A DNA stretch of 64,000 nucleotides from contig NZ_RQXT01000011.1 in assembly GCF_003863365.1 (NCBI RefSeq), forward strand, positions 62,001-126,000. The letters run 5' to 3'. Source of the DNA: Mesorhizobium tamadayense (GTDB lineage: Bacteria > Pseudomonadota > Alphaproteobacteria > Rhizobiales > Rhizobiaceae). Position numbers and translations under genes: made by a program. Position 1 is the first letter of the stretch; each line of letters opens with the position of its first letter. Below the pieces are notes generated by a model. It did not search any database. It was not told the origin of the DNA and worked only from the letters and a program-made list of their open reading frames with translations. Positions 45,269-54,239 of the stretch are shown here, one piece after another.

Positions 45269-46855
45269 TCACTTCTTCTTTCCAAGACCGGGCAAGCCGC
45301 CGCCCAGGCCGGGAAGCTTCACGCCGCCGGGCAGGCCCGGCAGCCCGCCGCCGGGAAGCCCGCCCGGCAAACCTTTGCCGAGGCCGGCAGCCTGGGCCTG
45401 CTTCTGCAAGGCCTCGAGCTGCTTGGGATCCATCTTCGAGAGGTCCGGCATGCCGCCGCCCATCATGCCACCGGGGCCGCCGGGCATCATGCCGCCGAGG
45501 CCCATTTTCGAGGCCAGGCCGCCCATCATGCCGCGCATCAGGCCGCTGCCTTTGCCCTTGCCGCCCATCGCCTTCATCATGTCGGCCATGCCGCGGTGCA
45601 TCTTCAAGAGCTTGTTGATCTCGGCCGCGTCGGTGCCGGAGCCGGCGGCGATGCGCTTCTTGCGCGAATGCTTCAGGATATCGGGGTTCGCCCGCTCGGC
45701 CTTGGTCATCGAGGAGATGATGGCGAGCTGGCGGCGGAACATCTTGTCGTCGAAGCCTGCCGCCGCGAGCTGGTCCTTCATCTTGCCCATGCCGGGCATC
45801 ATGCCCATGATGCCGCCCATGCCGCCCATCTTCGACATCTGCTGAAGCTGCGCGGCGAGGTCGTTCAGGTCGAACTTGCCCGACTGTATCTTCTTGGCCA
45901 TCGACGCCGCCTGTTCGGCGTCGATGGTCTCGGCGGCCTTCTCGACGAGCGAGACGATGTCGCCCATGCCGAGGATGCGGTCGGCGATGCGCTTGGGGTG
46001 GAATTCCTCCAGCCCGTCCATCTTTTCGCCGGTGCCGATGACCTTGATCGGCTTGCCGGTGACGGCGCGCACCGAAAGCGCCGCGCCGCCGCGGCCGTCG
46101 CCGTCCATGCGGGTGAGCACCAGGCCGGTGATGCCGACGCGCTCGTCGAAGCTCTTGGCGAGGTTCACGGCGTCCTGGCCGGTCAGCGAGTCGGCGACCA
46201 GCAGGATCTCGTGCGGCGACGACACCTTCTTGATGTCGGCCATCTCGACCATCAGCGGCTCGTCGACATGGGTGCGGCCGGCAGTGTCGAGGATAACGAC
46301 GTCATGGCCGCCGAGCTTTGCCGCCTGCACGGCGCGGCGCGCGATGTCGACCGGGTTCTGGCCGGCGATGATCGGCAGCGTCGCCACCTTCACCTGCTCG
46401 CCGAGCTGGCGCAGCTGCTCCTGAGCGGCCGGTCGCCGCGTGTCGAGCGAGGCCATCAGGACCTTCTTGTTCTGCCGCTCGGTCAGGCGCTTGGCGATCT
46501 TGGCCGAGGTCGTCGTCTTGCCGGAGCCCTGCAGGCCGACCATCATGACGACGACGGGCGCCGGCGCGTTGAGGTCGATGGCCACGCCTTCGGCGCCCAG
46601 CATGTCGACCAGCTCGTCATGGACGATCTTGACGACCATCTGTCCGGGCTTGATCGACTTCAGCACCGCGGCGCCGACGGCCTTCTCGCGCACCTTGTCG
46701 GTGAAGGAACGCACCACCTCCAGCGCGACGTCGGCCTCGAGCAGCGCGCGGCGCACCTCGCGCAGCGCTGCCGAGACATCCGCCTCCGACAGCGCGCCGC
46801 GGCCGGTCAGGCCGTTCAGGATGGAGCCAAGGCGCTCCTGAAGGGATTCAAACAT
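45269..46855 (-). CDS. ffh: Signal recognition particle protein Ffh
   Basis: GTPase that binds signal peptides of nascent membrane proteins with 4.5S RNA. The 528-residue protein has the N domain, G domain with MMVGLQGSGKTTTSAKIAKRL, DTRRPAAQEQLRQLGEQ, TAGRTHVDEPLMVEM and LTRMDGDGRGGAALSV, and the Met-rich M domain; the C-terminus ends in an unusual Gly/Pro/Leu-rich tail (GGLPGLPGGVKLPGLGGGLPG). AGGAAAA precedes ATG 46855. Confidence 0.97.
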   Translation of the reverse strand: MFESLQERLGSILNGLTGRGALSEADVSAALREVRRALLEADVALEVVRSFTDKVREKAVGAAVLKSIKPGQMVVKIVHDELVDMLGAEGVAIDLNAPAPVVVMMVGLQGSGKTTTSAKIAKRLTERQNKKVLMASLDTRRPAAQEQLRQLGEQVKVATLPIIAGQNPVDIARRAVQAAKLGGHDVVILDTAGRTHVDEPLMVEMADIKKVSSPHEILLVADSLTGQDAVNLAKSFDERVGITGLVLTRMDGDGRGGAALSVRAVTGKPIKVIGTGEKMDGLEEFHPKRIADRILGMGDIVSLVEKAAETIDAEQAASMAKKIQSGKFDLNDLAAQLQQMSKMGGMGGIMGMMPGMGKMKDQLAAAGFDDKMFRRQLAIISSMTKAERANPDILKHSRKKRIAAGSGTDAAEINKLLKMHRGMADMMKAMGGKGKGSGLMRGMMGGLASKMGLGGMMPGGPGGMMGGGMPDLSKMDPKQLEALQKQAQAAGLGKGLPGGLPGGGLPGLPGGVKLPGLGGGLPGLGKKK

Positions 46856-47299
46856 TCTTTTTCCTTTTCTCTGGCACCCTGTGGATGCCCGAGAGGTAGT
46901 GCGTTCGCGCCGGGCCGCCAAGCAAAAGCACAAAGCCAAAAAGCACCCGGGGGCGCATCGCGCTGCCGGGTGTTGGCCTCCAGGATCGGTTTACAGCACT
47001 CGCCTCGGTGAGGCGTCGGCGTCCTGGTCGGCTTTCGCGGAGGTGTACTCGTCGCGGAATTCGTGCGCGTCTAGACAGGAAATCGGCGGCGGAGTCAAGG
47101 TGCTGGGCGATAAGCCTTGCGCAATCGCCGGAAGTTGGCGCCGCCCCTCACCCTTACCCTCTCCCCGTGAAGAACGGGGAGAGGGGGTCATCAGCGCTGG
47201 AGCTTGTCCCTTCTCCCCGTTCTTCACGGGGAGAAGATGCCGGCAGGCGGATGAGGGGCGGCGCCGACTTCAACAGTTTGACTGCCGTCTGCAGCCAGT
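46856..47299. other. Gene-poor interval with repeat C copy 4
   Basis: Between ffh and the glycosyltransferase gene. About 280 bases hold no gene I can support, then repeat C (47138-47266). Two mirrored hairpins, with stems CCGTGAAGAACGG and CCGTTCTTCACGG, lie in this copy. Confidence 0.6.
47138..47266. repeat. Intergenic repeat family C, variant copy 4
   Basis: Left arm CGCCGCCCCTCACCCTTACC and right arm GGCGGATGAGGGGCGGCGCC are inverted. The middle hairpins differ from copies 1 and 2 (GTGAAGAAC in place of GTCACTATA). Confidence 0.7.
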
Positions 47300-48241
47300 T
47301 CACGCCAGCGCCTCGCCGTCCAGGATGCGCGTATAGAGATCGAGATAGCCCCTTGCAGTCTTCGCGATGGGAAACCGATCGGCGGCGGACTCGCGGCATT
47401 GTTCGGGCGAAAGCCCTGCGATGTCGGCCAAGGCCTGCGCGAACTCGGTATCGGTTTCGAAGAGGCGTCCGGTGGCGTCGTCGACGATTTCCGGCATCGC
47501 GCCGCGCGGCGTCGTCAGCACCGGCGTGCCGCACAGCATCGCCTCGACCGGCGCCATGCCGAACGGCTCTTCCCAGGCGATCGGATTGAGGAAGGCCCTG
47601 GCCTCTCCGAGCAGGCGCAGTTTCTCATCGCCGTCGACGGTGCCGTGGTAGCGGAAGCGGCGGCTGAGACTCTTGAAGAAGACCCCCTGGCGGCGAACCT
47701 TGGTGCGCTGCAGGAGTTGCCAGCGCGAGCCGCCGGCGATGTCGAGCCGGAAATCGAAGGCCCTGGCGAGATCGACGGCCCGGTTGAGGTTCTTGCCGAC
47801 GCGGGCGATGCCGGCCAGGAACAGCAGCCGGCTCGTTTTGATGGCGGACAGGCGATAGGCGTAGACCGGAAAACCGTTATAGACGAAGGTTTCCCGTCCG
47901 TGGTTGCGCGCATGGCTGGCGCTGACGAAGTTCCAGTTCTGTCCCTTTTGCGGGAATTCCGGGGCAAAGCCGTGCATCGTATAGAGCGCCGGGCGCTGAG
48001 CCTCGATGTACCAGCCATTGAAATGCACAATGTCGGCGTCGGCCGGGATCGCGGCGCGGCATTCGGCGGCCGAAGACGCCTGCCGCACCTCGCATAGCGG
48101 ATGGCTCGAGCCGCGACCCGCAATCAGGACCACCTTGTGGCCGAGGCGCGAAAACTCTTTTGCCAGCCAGTCGACCTGCCGCTCGGTGCCGCCATAGCCT
48201 TTACAGGGAATGGCGCGTTCCGCCACCAGCGTGATGCGCAT
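47300..48241 (-). CDS. Glycosyltransferase family 4
   Basis: 313-residue GT-B fold transferase. N-terminal domain: ITLVAERAIPCKGYGGTERQVDWLAKEFSRLGHKVVLIAG. C-terminal donor site: FLNPIAWEEPFGMAPVEAMLCGTPVLTTPRGAMPEIVDD, where E-x7-E (EPFGMAPVE) is the retaining GT4 signature. The donor and acceptor are unknown; a surface-polysaccharide or glycolipid role is likely. ATG 48241 follows repeat E. Confidence 0.9.
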   Translation of the reverse strand: MRITLVAERAIPCKGYGGTERQVDWLAKEFSRLGHKVVLIAGRGSSHPLCEVRQASSAAECRAAIPADADIVHFNGWYIEAQRPALYTMHGFAPEFPQKGQNWNFVSASHARNHGRETFVYNGFPVYAYRLSAIKTSRLLFLAGIARVGKNLNRAVDLARAFDFRLDIAGGSRWQLLQRTKVRRQGVFFKSLSRRFRYHGTVDGDEKLRLLGEARAFLNPIAWEEPFGMAPVEAMLCGTPVLTTPRGAMPEIVDDATGRLFETDTEFAQALADIAGLSPEQCRESAADRFPIAKTARGYLDLYTRILDGEALA

Positions 48242-48270
48242 CAGGCGAGCCTGTCGGTTTTCTGCTTGAC

Positions 48271-48313
48271 CATGATCCGGTCCAAAAACCGGTTTCCGCT
48301 TTTCGGGATCATG
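48271..48313. repeat. Short palindromic repeat family E
   Basis: CATGATCCGGTCC ... TTTTCGGGATCATG, a near-perfect 43-base inverted element with an AAACCGGTTT centre. It supplies the stop codon (TGA, 48311-48309) of the CPBP gene read leftward. Confidence 0.75.
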
Positions 48314-49283
48314 GTCTGTGCGGCCCGACCTTCAGGGGCGAGCGGCGATGCAGAAGCAGGAGCATCGTCAGCAGCGTGCTTGCGACGCCGATCGCGGCGA
48401 TGAGAACGGCGTCCCAATTCGTCCAGCCGGGGCCTTCGAGCGGCTTGGCGTTGAGCAGGGCGAAGGAATTGTAGCTCTCCTGGTGCGAGATCAGCAGGAA
48501 GCCGGTCAGATTGTTGCCGAGATGGGCGCCGAAGGCAGCGCCCAGATTGCCGGTCACATAGACCATCAGCGCCAGAAGCAGCGCGAAGGCGGCGATCGAG
48601 ACCAGCACGCAGGCATTGATGGCGGGCGTCGAAGCCGGGCTCCAATGCAGCGCGGTGAACAGCAGTCCGGGCAGCGCGCCCCAGATCAGCGGGCTGCCAA
48701 ATCTGCTGGCGAGACCGCGCAGCAGATAGCCGCGGAACAGAGCCTCCTCCGAGGACGTCTGCAGGAAGGCGAGCAGCACGATCGGCACGAGGAAGAGCAG
48801 CCAGGACGAGAAGGCGATCGATCCGCGGGCGATCTCCGGCTGCAGCCAATAGAGCAGGACCTCCGAGAACAGCGAGGTGATCAGAACCGCGACCAGGCCT
48901 TTGAGGAAACCGCCGCGCGAGATGCGGCGGTCTGCGCCGACCATCGCCGAGAGCGGCTCGCCATGCACGAAGCGGATCGCCACCCAAAGGCCCATCCAGA
49001 TGCCGGCAAACGACGCCAGCGCGGTGAGGATGCCGACGGGCGAAGCCAGGAAGTCCTGGACCGGCTGTCCGGTTGCCGGGCCGGGGAGGCGCAGGACGAT
49101 GAAGGCGTAGGTGCCGGCGACAAGCACGATCAGCGTCATGGCAAGCCAGAAGAAAACGACGATCGCCGTCCCCAGCAACAGCCGGGGCAGGGTGGTTTTC
49201 TCGTTCGGCGAGCGCCGGTAACGCTCGAAGGCGGCACTGTCGATGATCACGCGGGTCCCCTGCCGAACGCTTTCGGGTGGCAT
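48309..49283 (-). CDS. CPBP-family intramembrane metalloprotease
   Basis: 324-residue integral membrane protease homologue. Eight or so hydrophobic segments and the diagnostic EEALFRGYLLRGL motif (SSEEALFRG), then LLFTALHW with the second-site histidine and HLGNNLTGFLLI. Members cleave prenylated proteins (CaaX) or act in bacteriocin immunity; substrate unknown. Start: ATG 49283, though GTG at about 49247 has a better ribosome site (GGGGA). Confidence 0.85.
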   Translation of the reverse strand: MPPESVRQGTRVIIDSAAFERYRRSPNEKTTLPRLLLGTAIVVFFWLAMTLIVLVAGTYAFIVLRLPGPATGQPVQDFLASPVGILTALASFAGIWMGLWVAIRFVHGEPLSAMVGADRRISRGGFLKGLVAVLITSLFSEVLLYWLQPEIARGSIAFSSWLLFLVPIVLLAFLQTSSEEALFRGYLLRGLASRFGSPLIWGALPGLLFTALHWSPASTPAINACVLVSIAAFALLLALMVYVTGNLGAAFGAHLGNNLTGFLLISHQESYNSFALLNAKPLEGPGWTNWDAVLIAAIGVASTLLTMLLLLHRRSPLKVGPHRP

Positions 49284-49474
49284 GATCTAGGGGATCGGCG
49301 GTTTTGGCGCAATCGTCTCATCAAGTCTCGCAACCTGTCGGCACCGCTCCGGCCGCAGGGAGCATAGAGATTCGCATCATGGGACGACCCATTCCGCGCC
49401 CATTGATTGCGTATCACAGCATGATACTTGGTACGGAGACGCGTTGGAGATTAGCCGAAACGCCCATCACTTTC

Positions 49475-49648
49475 GTCATTCTGGGGCGGAGCAAGGAGCG
49501 AAGCGACGCAGCGCAGACCCCAGGATCCTGCCGTGACATCAAAGCGCTGCTACGGTGCAGAATCTGCTCCGCTGCATTCCTTGGCTATGGTCACGGCATG
49601 GATCCTTGGGTCTGCGCTCCGCTTCGCGTCGCTACGCCCAAGGATGAC
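49475..49648. repeat. Intergenic repeat family A, copy 3
   Basis: Begins GTCATTCTGGGGCGGAGCAA and ends CTACGCCCAAGGATGAC; inner segments GCCGTGACATC and GGTCACGGC match copy 2. Confidence 0.85.
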
Positions 49649-49678
49649 GACTTCGGGGAGGCTTCCGCCCAATTGCGA

Positions 49679-49822
49679 ATGTTTGCGAATGCTCCGGCTG
49701 CCGACAAAGTATGCACGACGCCGCAGTTCTGGATGAACATGCAGGCAAGCTATGACCTCGCAGTGGAGGGCGAGGCGAAGAAGGCCGAAATCGACGCCAT
49801 CGAGCAGATGCAGGCAGCCTGA
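49679..49822 (+). CDS. Small ORF right of repeat A (47 aa), possibly a fragment
   Basis: ATG 49679 gives 47 residues, MFANAPAADKVCTTPQFWMN followed by an acidic helix rich in Glu and Lys, ending IEQMQAA. The composition is protein-like, yet there is no ribosome site and repeat A lies 31 bases upstream. It could be a small protein or the tail of a gene interrupted by the repeat. Confidence 0.3.
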   Translation: MFANAPAADKVCTTPQFWMNMQASYDLAVEGEAKKAEIDAIEQMQAA

Positions 49823-49891
49823 CCTGGCGTTGGCGTTCTTCAAAAGAGCGGCCGCCCAATTTCCGGCGACCGCCTTCCAAATCGCGGTGGA

Positions 49892-50494
49892 TCAGCGCAT
49901 CACATAGACGATGCGCCGCGTGCCCGGATCGACCAGCGCCGGCTGGTTGTTCACATAGACATAGCGGTAGTTGTAGTCCGGGATCTCGCGCAACTCGACC
50001 GTGTCGGGCAGCACCGCGCCGGTCACCACTTCGCCCTCGAGATAGACCGGGGCGACCCGATGCGTGGTGACGTAGGTGCCGACCTCGGCCGGCGGCCTGG
50101 CGATCGGCTCGATCGGATCGCTCGCGACGATGGCGCCGGTGTAGTCGTCCTGCGTATAGACTTCGTCGGTCGGCGGCGCCACGACGGCGATGTCGGCCTC
50201 GGCCGGCCGGCGCGTGAGCACCACGCGGCTGCCGCCGAAGTCGCCCGTCACATAGTCGGAATAGACCCAGCCGTTGCCGCCGGCTTCGGCGATGGCGCAC
50301 CATTTGCTGCCTTCGATGCAGCCTCTGAGCGTCGCCGATTGGCCGGCGGCCAGCACGCCGATGACGGGATATTGCGGGCCGGGGCCGGCGCGGACGTTCA
50401 AATCCGTCACCGCCGAGACGGGCGTGTCGGCAAGCGCCGCGCCCGACATGGCGAGCAACGCACCGGCAACCGCCGGAAACAATAGGCGTTTCAT
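49892..50494 (-). CDS. SH3-domain protein with DUF1236-like C-terminal region
   Basis: 200-residue periplasmic protein: signal peptide (to ALA, near residue 22), a bacterial SH3 domain (VTDLNVRAGPGPQYPVIGVLAAGQSATLRGCIEGSKWCAIAEAGGNGWVYSDYV), a linker, and a C-terminal segment EIPDYNYRYVYVNNQPALVDPGTRRIVYVM that matches the DUF1236 pattern. Typical of rhizobial surface proteins; peptidoglycan or stress-related binding is likely. GGAG precedes ATG 50494. Confidence 0.86.
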   Translation of the reverse strand: MKRLLFPAVAGALLAMSGAALADTPVSAVTDLNVRAGPGPQYPVIGVLAAGQSATLRGCIEGSKWCAIAEAGGNGWVYSDYVTGDFGGSRVVLTRRPAEADIAVVAPPTDEVYTQDDYTGAIVASDPIEPIARPPAEVGTYVTTHRVAPVYLEGEVVTGAVLPDTVELREIPDYNYRYVYVNNQPALVDPGTRRIVYVMR

Positions 50495-50558
50495 GGTTTT
50501 TCTCCGTTTTCAACGCTCCCTCGGGCTCGAAAACGAAACCAGGCCTTATGCGTTCCGG

Positions 50559-51653
50559 CTAAAGTGCCGTCGCCTGCTCACGAATTGTTCCATGGTTTTT
50601 CGGCGGGCCGATCAAAAGCTGGTGAACGAAGGCCAGTTTTTGCGACGTTACGTCCGAAATGACGAAGGGATAGAGATCGGGCAGCCCCATGCAGCGGTTG
50701 ATCGAATTGGAGGCCTCCGACAGCACCAGCCAACGGGCGAGGATCTTTTCGAACGGCTCCGGCGCAGGATCGGGCTCGGCGGGCGCCGGCTGCAGATGCC
50801 CGCCCGTGTCGCCACGCGGCAAATCGTTGGCTTCCACGGTCTCCAGCCGGCCGAGCGGAAAATTCAGCGCATGCACCATTTCCAGCGTGTCGGCGATGTG
50901 CAGATGGTGCGCCCAGGTCTCGGCCCAGTCTTCCCAGGGGTGGGACGTCGCATAGGCCGAGATGTGGCGCTGCTGCCAGTCCGGCGGCGCACCGTTGGCG
51001 TAGTAGGCCTTCAGCGCTTGCTCGTAGTCGGTCCGCTCGTCGCCGAACAGGGCGCGAAAGGTCAAGAGCCGCCCGGGATCGTCGCGGATCAGCCGGTCCC
51101 AGTAGTAGTGGCCGAGCTCGTGGCGGAAGTGGCCGAGCAAGGTGCGGTAGTTCTCGCCCATCTCGACGCGCCGCCGCTCGCGCTCGGCGGAATCGGCCTC
51201 GGCGACGTTGAGGGTGATCAGGCCGTTGTCGTGGCCGGTCAGGATGCGTTCGCCCCCCGGCCCGCCGCCGATCGGGTCGGCGAGGAAGTCGAAAGCGAGC
51301 CCGGCCTCGTCCTGAGGTCCGGTCTTGGGCGCGACCGGCAGGCCGAAGGCGAGCAGCGAATAGACGGCGCGTTTCTTCGCCGCCTCGACCCGGATCCAGC
51401 GCCGGCGGTTGCCGTCCACCGAAAGGTCGGGGATCAGCTGGTTGAGCGCGCAAGCGCGGCAGAAGATCGTGCCCGGCTCGGCCCGCCAGTTGCAGGCGCA
51501 TTCGTCGGCATTGCCGCATGGAACGGCGGCGTCGGCGGAAAGCATGAAACGCGACCGCCCCGGGTCATAAAGCACCGGACTGGAACAGTTCAGGCATTGC
51601 GCGTTCTCGAAATAGAGACGGTGGCCGCAATGAGGGCAGTCGAACAGCTTCAT
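50559..51653 (-). CDS. Zinc-ribbon metallopeptidase-like protein
   Basis: 364 residues. N-terminal zinc ribbons: CPHCGH...CLNC and PCGNADECACNWRAEPGTIFCRACAL. A later HELGHYYWDRL provides the HExxH zinc site, with E in TDYEQALKAYY further on. This combination is the putative zinc-binding metallopeptidase family (DUF2248-like); a substrate is not known. ATG 51653 (MKLFDCPHCGHRLYF) is preferred over the frame start at 51668. It is downstream of the broken amine oxidase gene. Confidence 0.85.
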   Translation of the reverse strand: MKLFDCPHCGHRLYFENAQCLNCSSPVLYDPGRSRFMLSADAAVPCGNADECACNWRAEPGTIFCRACALNQLIPDLSVDGNRRRWIRVEAAKKRAVYSLLAFGLPVAPKTGPQDEAGLAFDFLADPIGGGPGGERILTGHDNGLITLNVAEADSAERERRRVEMGENYRTLLGHFRHELGHYYWDRLIRDDPGRLLTFRALFGDERTDYEQALKAYYANGAPPDWQQRHISAYATSHPWEDWAETWAHHLHIADTLEMVHALNFPLGRLETVEANDLPRGDTGGHLQPAPAEPDPAPEPFEKILARWLVLSEASNSINRCMGLPDLYPFVISDVTSQKLAFVHQLLIGPPKNHGTIREQATAL

Positions 51654-51728
51654 CGGTAATCGACCCACAGGACAGGGCTGCGGAGTTGGGCATCGCCCAA
51701 ACGCCCGTCGGCGCCCGTCGTTCCGTCG

Positions 51729-52975
51729 CTATTTCGGCGCAAGCTGGGCAATGACTTGCCTGGCCACGCCTTCGCCCGACAGCCTTGCGCCGCCGCAGGT
51801 CTGGATCAGCGGTCCGGCGACATGCTCTCCGGCGAAGAAGATCTTCTCCGCCACCGGCTGCATCAGCGTGGCGCGCGCTTTTGAACGGCCTGGACGGGCT
51901 GTCGCATAGGCGCCGCGCACAAAGCGCTCGCTGCCCCAATTGGTCATCATGGCGCGGCCGACATGGTTCCTCACGTCGCCCCCGAAGATGGCGCACAGCC
52001 GGTCGACGACGAAGTCGACGCCCGCCGCCTCGCCGGCCGCCGACATCTCCCAGGCGAAGTCGCCGCCGACAAACCCCACCATCAGGTCGAGGTCGAAGGC
52101 AAAGCAGAGGAAATAGATGTCGTGCCTGGCCATCCGCTCGATCAAAAGGTCATCGAAGGGCTCGAGGCCAAGCCGCGTGCCCTTGATCTCCACCGGCAGC
52201 TTGGTGAGCATGCCCATGGGCAGTCGAAGAAGGCGCCGAAATGCGTTTAGGGCAGCGCTGGCGAGAATTCAATCTCCTCGAAGGCGAGCACCGCCGGCGA
52301 AGCGGTGACGATGACCGCCCTGGCGCGGATAGCGCCGCGATCGGTGACGCAGGCGACATCAGGTCCATCCCAGAAGATCTTGCGCACCGGCGTCGACAGC
52401 TCGACCGGCACGTCGGCGCCGAAATGCGCGACCCGCGCGCCGAAACCTTCCTTGCTGAAGTAGTTCGGGTCGAGGTCGGCGGCGGCCTGGAAATCGCGGA
52501 TCGAGATCTCGTCCTCGTCGGCGCCGAAATCCATCGGGCCGGCGAAAGTGGCGGCGGCGCGCGGCGCATGGCCCTTGGCCAGCAGCGCCGACAGCCGGTC
52601 GTCGTCGCTCTCCTTGACCTGATGGGCGGCAAGCAGCTCGAACAGCCTTGCGTCGGCGGCCTTCATCTCGCCCTCTTCGGCCTCGCTCGCCTTGCGATTG
52701 CGGTAATAGAGGTGGTCGACATTCATGTCGTGATGGTGCAGCGTCCAGCCGGCAGCTTGCGCTTCGGGGAAGTAGGGATTGCGGTCGGCGGCATGCAGCC
52801 GGGCGCAGCCGATGTCGAAGGGCACGCCGAAATGCCGGTCGCTGGTCCAGGCGCGGCCGCCGATGCGGCTCATCGCCTCCAGAAGCGTGAAGGAAAGTCC
52901 GGCAGCCCGCAGCGTCTTGGCCGCCGAAAGCCCCGCGGAGCCCGCGCCAATGATCACAACATCTACGTCTTCCAT
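51729..52975 (-). pseudogene. Flavin amine oxidase, interrupted by a frame change
   Basis: N-terminal half from ATG 52975 has VVIIGAGSAGLSAAKTLRAAGLSFTLLEAMSRIGGRA (FAD fold) and ends with stop TAA at 52247 after IEFSPALP. The rest continues in another frame: LPMGMLTKLPVEIKGTRLG, SAAGEAAGVDFVVDRL, and the C-terminal FFAGEHVAGPLIQTCGGARLSGEGVARQV. Joined, the length fits a monoamine-oxidase-like protein of about 415 residues. One lost or gained base near 52247 would explain it. Product would oxidise an amine; now probably inactive, unless the sequence is wrong. Confidence 0.82.
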
Positions 52976-53147
52976 TAAAGCCCCCGCCGCGATAAATGCT
53001 TGCGCCATAATAAATGCATGATCCTAGGCAAATTCCCCGGCATTCGCCAGCGCCGAGCGCCGAGCGGCCCGCGTGGGCGGTGACAATCGGGCGTTTCACT
53101 GGCAAATTCGCAACCGGGACGTGATTCAGTTAACCAGGAGAGACAGC

Positions 53148-53951
53148 ATGGCATTTTTTGCCAAGGGAAGAATATTTGCAGCGGCAACCGTGGCGGTGCT
53201 TGCGCTGGCGACGGGCGCTGAGGCGGGAGCCGGCTGCGGCAAGAATGGGGCTGGCTTCGATGCTTGGAAGCAGGACTTCGCCGCGGAGGCCAGGGCCAAC
53301 GGCGTTGGCCAGAAGGGTCTGTCCGCGCTGGCCGGCGCGACTTACGCGACGAGGACGATCGCCGCCGACCGCGCCATCCACAAGGCTTTCAGCGGCTCGG
53401 TGGAAGCGTTTATGAAGCGCCGCGGCGCGTCCGCGATCATCTCCAGGGGCCGTGCGCTGAAGAAGTCGAACGCGGCGATGTTCGACAGGATCGAACAGAA
53501 CTACGGCGTGCCGCCGGGCGTGTTGCTCGCCATCTGGGGCATGGAAACCGGCTTCGGCGCTTCCATGGGCAACCAGAACACGGTCTCGGCGATTGTGACG
53601 CTGGCCTATGATTGCCGCCGCCCGGACTATTTTACCCCGCATGCCATCGCAGCCCTGAAGCTGGTCGATCGCGGAGCGTTGAGCGCCTCCTCGGTCGGCG
53701 CCATGCATGGCGAGATCGGCCACACGCAGTTCCTGCCCGGAAATGTGCTGCAGTACGGCGTCGGCAACGGAAACCTGCGCGACAGGAACACCGCGCTGGC
53801 CTCCACCGCCAACTACCTCAAGGGCCATGGCTGGCGCGCCGGCGCGAGCTATGAGGCGAATATGGGCGCAATCGCCGGCTGGAATTCGGCGAGCGTCTAC
53901 CAGCAGGCCATTGCCCGCATCGCCGAGGCGATCGACGGCGGCACTGACTGA
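53148..53951 (+). CDS. Lytic murein transglycosylase (MltB type)
   Basis: 267-residue periplasmic enzyme that cleaves peptidoglycan glycan strands. Signal peptide to about residue 26 (...LALATGAEAG), then FDAWKQDFAAEARANGVGQ, catalytic Glu133 in AIWGMETGFGASMG, and the goose-lysozyme-like TQFLPGNVLQYGVGNG and ALASTANYLKGHGWRAG. Length is shorter than E. coli MltB, as usual in the SltB group. AGGAG precedes ATG 53148, and a terminator follows. Confidence 0.92.
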   Translation: MAFFAKGRIFAAATVAVLALATGAEAGAGCGKNGAGFDAWKQDFAAEARANGVGQKGLSALAGATYATRTIAADRAIHKAFSGSVEAFMKRRGASAIISRGRALKKSNAAMFDRIEQNYGVPPGVLLAIWGMETGFGASMGNQNTVSAIVTLAYDCRRPDYFTPHAIAALKLVDRGALSASSVGAMHGEIGHTQFLPGNVLQYGVGNGNLRDRNTALASTANYLKGHGWRAGASYEANMGAIAGWNSASVYQQAIARIAEAIDGGTD

Positions 53952-53972
53952 CAGAAATCTCTGTTCGACAGA

Positions 53973-53998
53973 AGGCCCGGCCGTGCGCCGGGCTTTTT
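53973..53998 (+). terminator. Rho-independent terminator after the transglycosylase
   Basis: GGCCCGGC (53974-53981) pairs with GCCGGGC (53987-53993) around CGTGC, then five T residues (53994-53998). It lies 22 bases after the stop. Confidence 0.8.
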
Positions 53999-54051
53999 GT
54001 TTATGGGCCAAATTAGCCGCACTGAAGACTAGCGAAGGCCGAGGTGACGGC

Positions 54052-54232
54052 CAATCTCCCCCCTTGCGGGAGAGATGTCCGGTAGGACAGAGGGGGGTGC
54101 TGTCCCTCCAGCCTATCCAGCAAAATCGTCACCAAACTTTCACGCTGATGCGGGGCCGCAAATCGCAGAGGCTGGCGATCCTTCACACTCCCCTCTGCCC
54201 TGCCGGACATCTCCCCCGCAAGGGGGGAGATC
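54052..54232. repeat. Inside-out copy of repeat family B
   Basis: A right arm (54052-54099, ending CAGAGGGGGGTG) comes before a left arm (54183-54232, CACTCCCCTCTGCCCTGCCG), with about 80 bases between, the reverse of the usual arm order. It lies between the transglycosylase terminator and argG. Confidence 0.65.
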
Positions 54233-54239
54233 AGCAGCT

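Larger units (their letters stand above)
49284..49891. other. Gene-poor interval with repeat A copy 3
   Basis: Holds repeat A copy 3 (49475-49648) and a short frame at 49679-49822. The remainder shows no gene or regulatory element that I can support. Confidence 0.6.

Noticed and set aside
45224..47011. Plus-strand frame of 595 aa opposite ffh
   Set aside because: His/Ala/Leu-rich antisense frame; ffh is unambiguous on the other strand.
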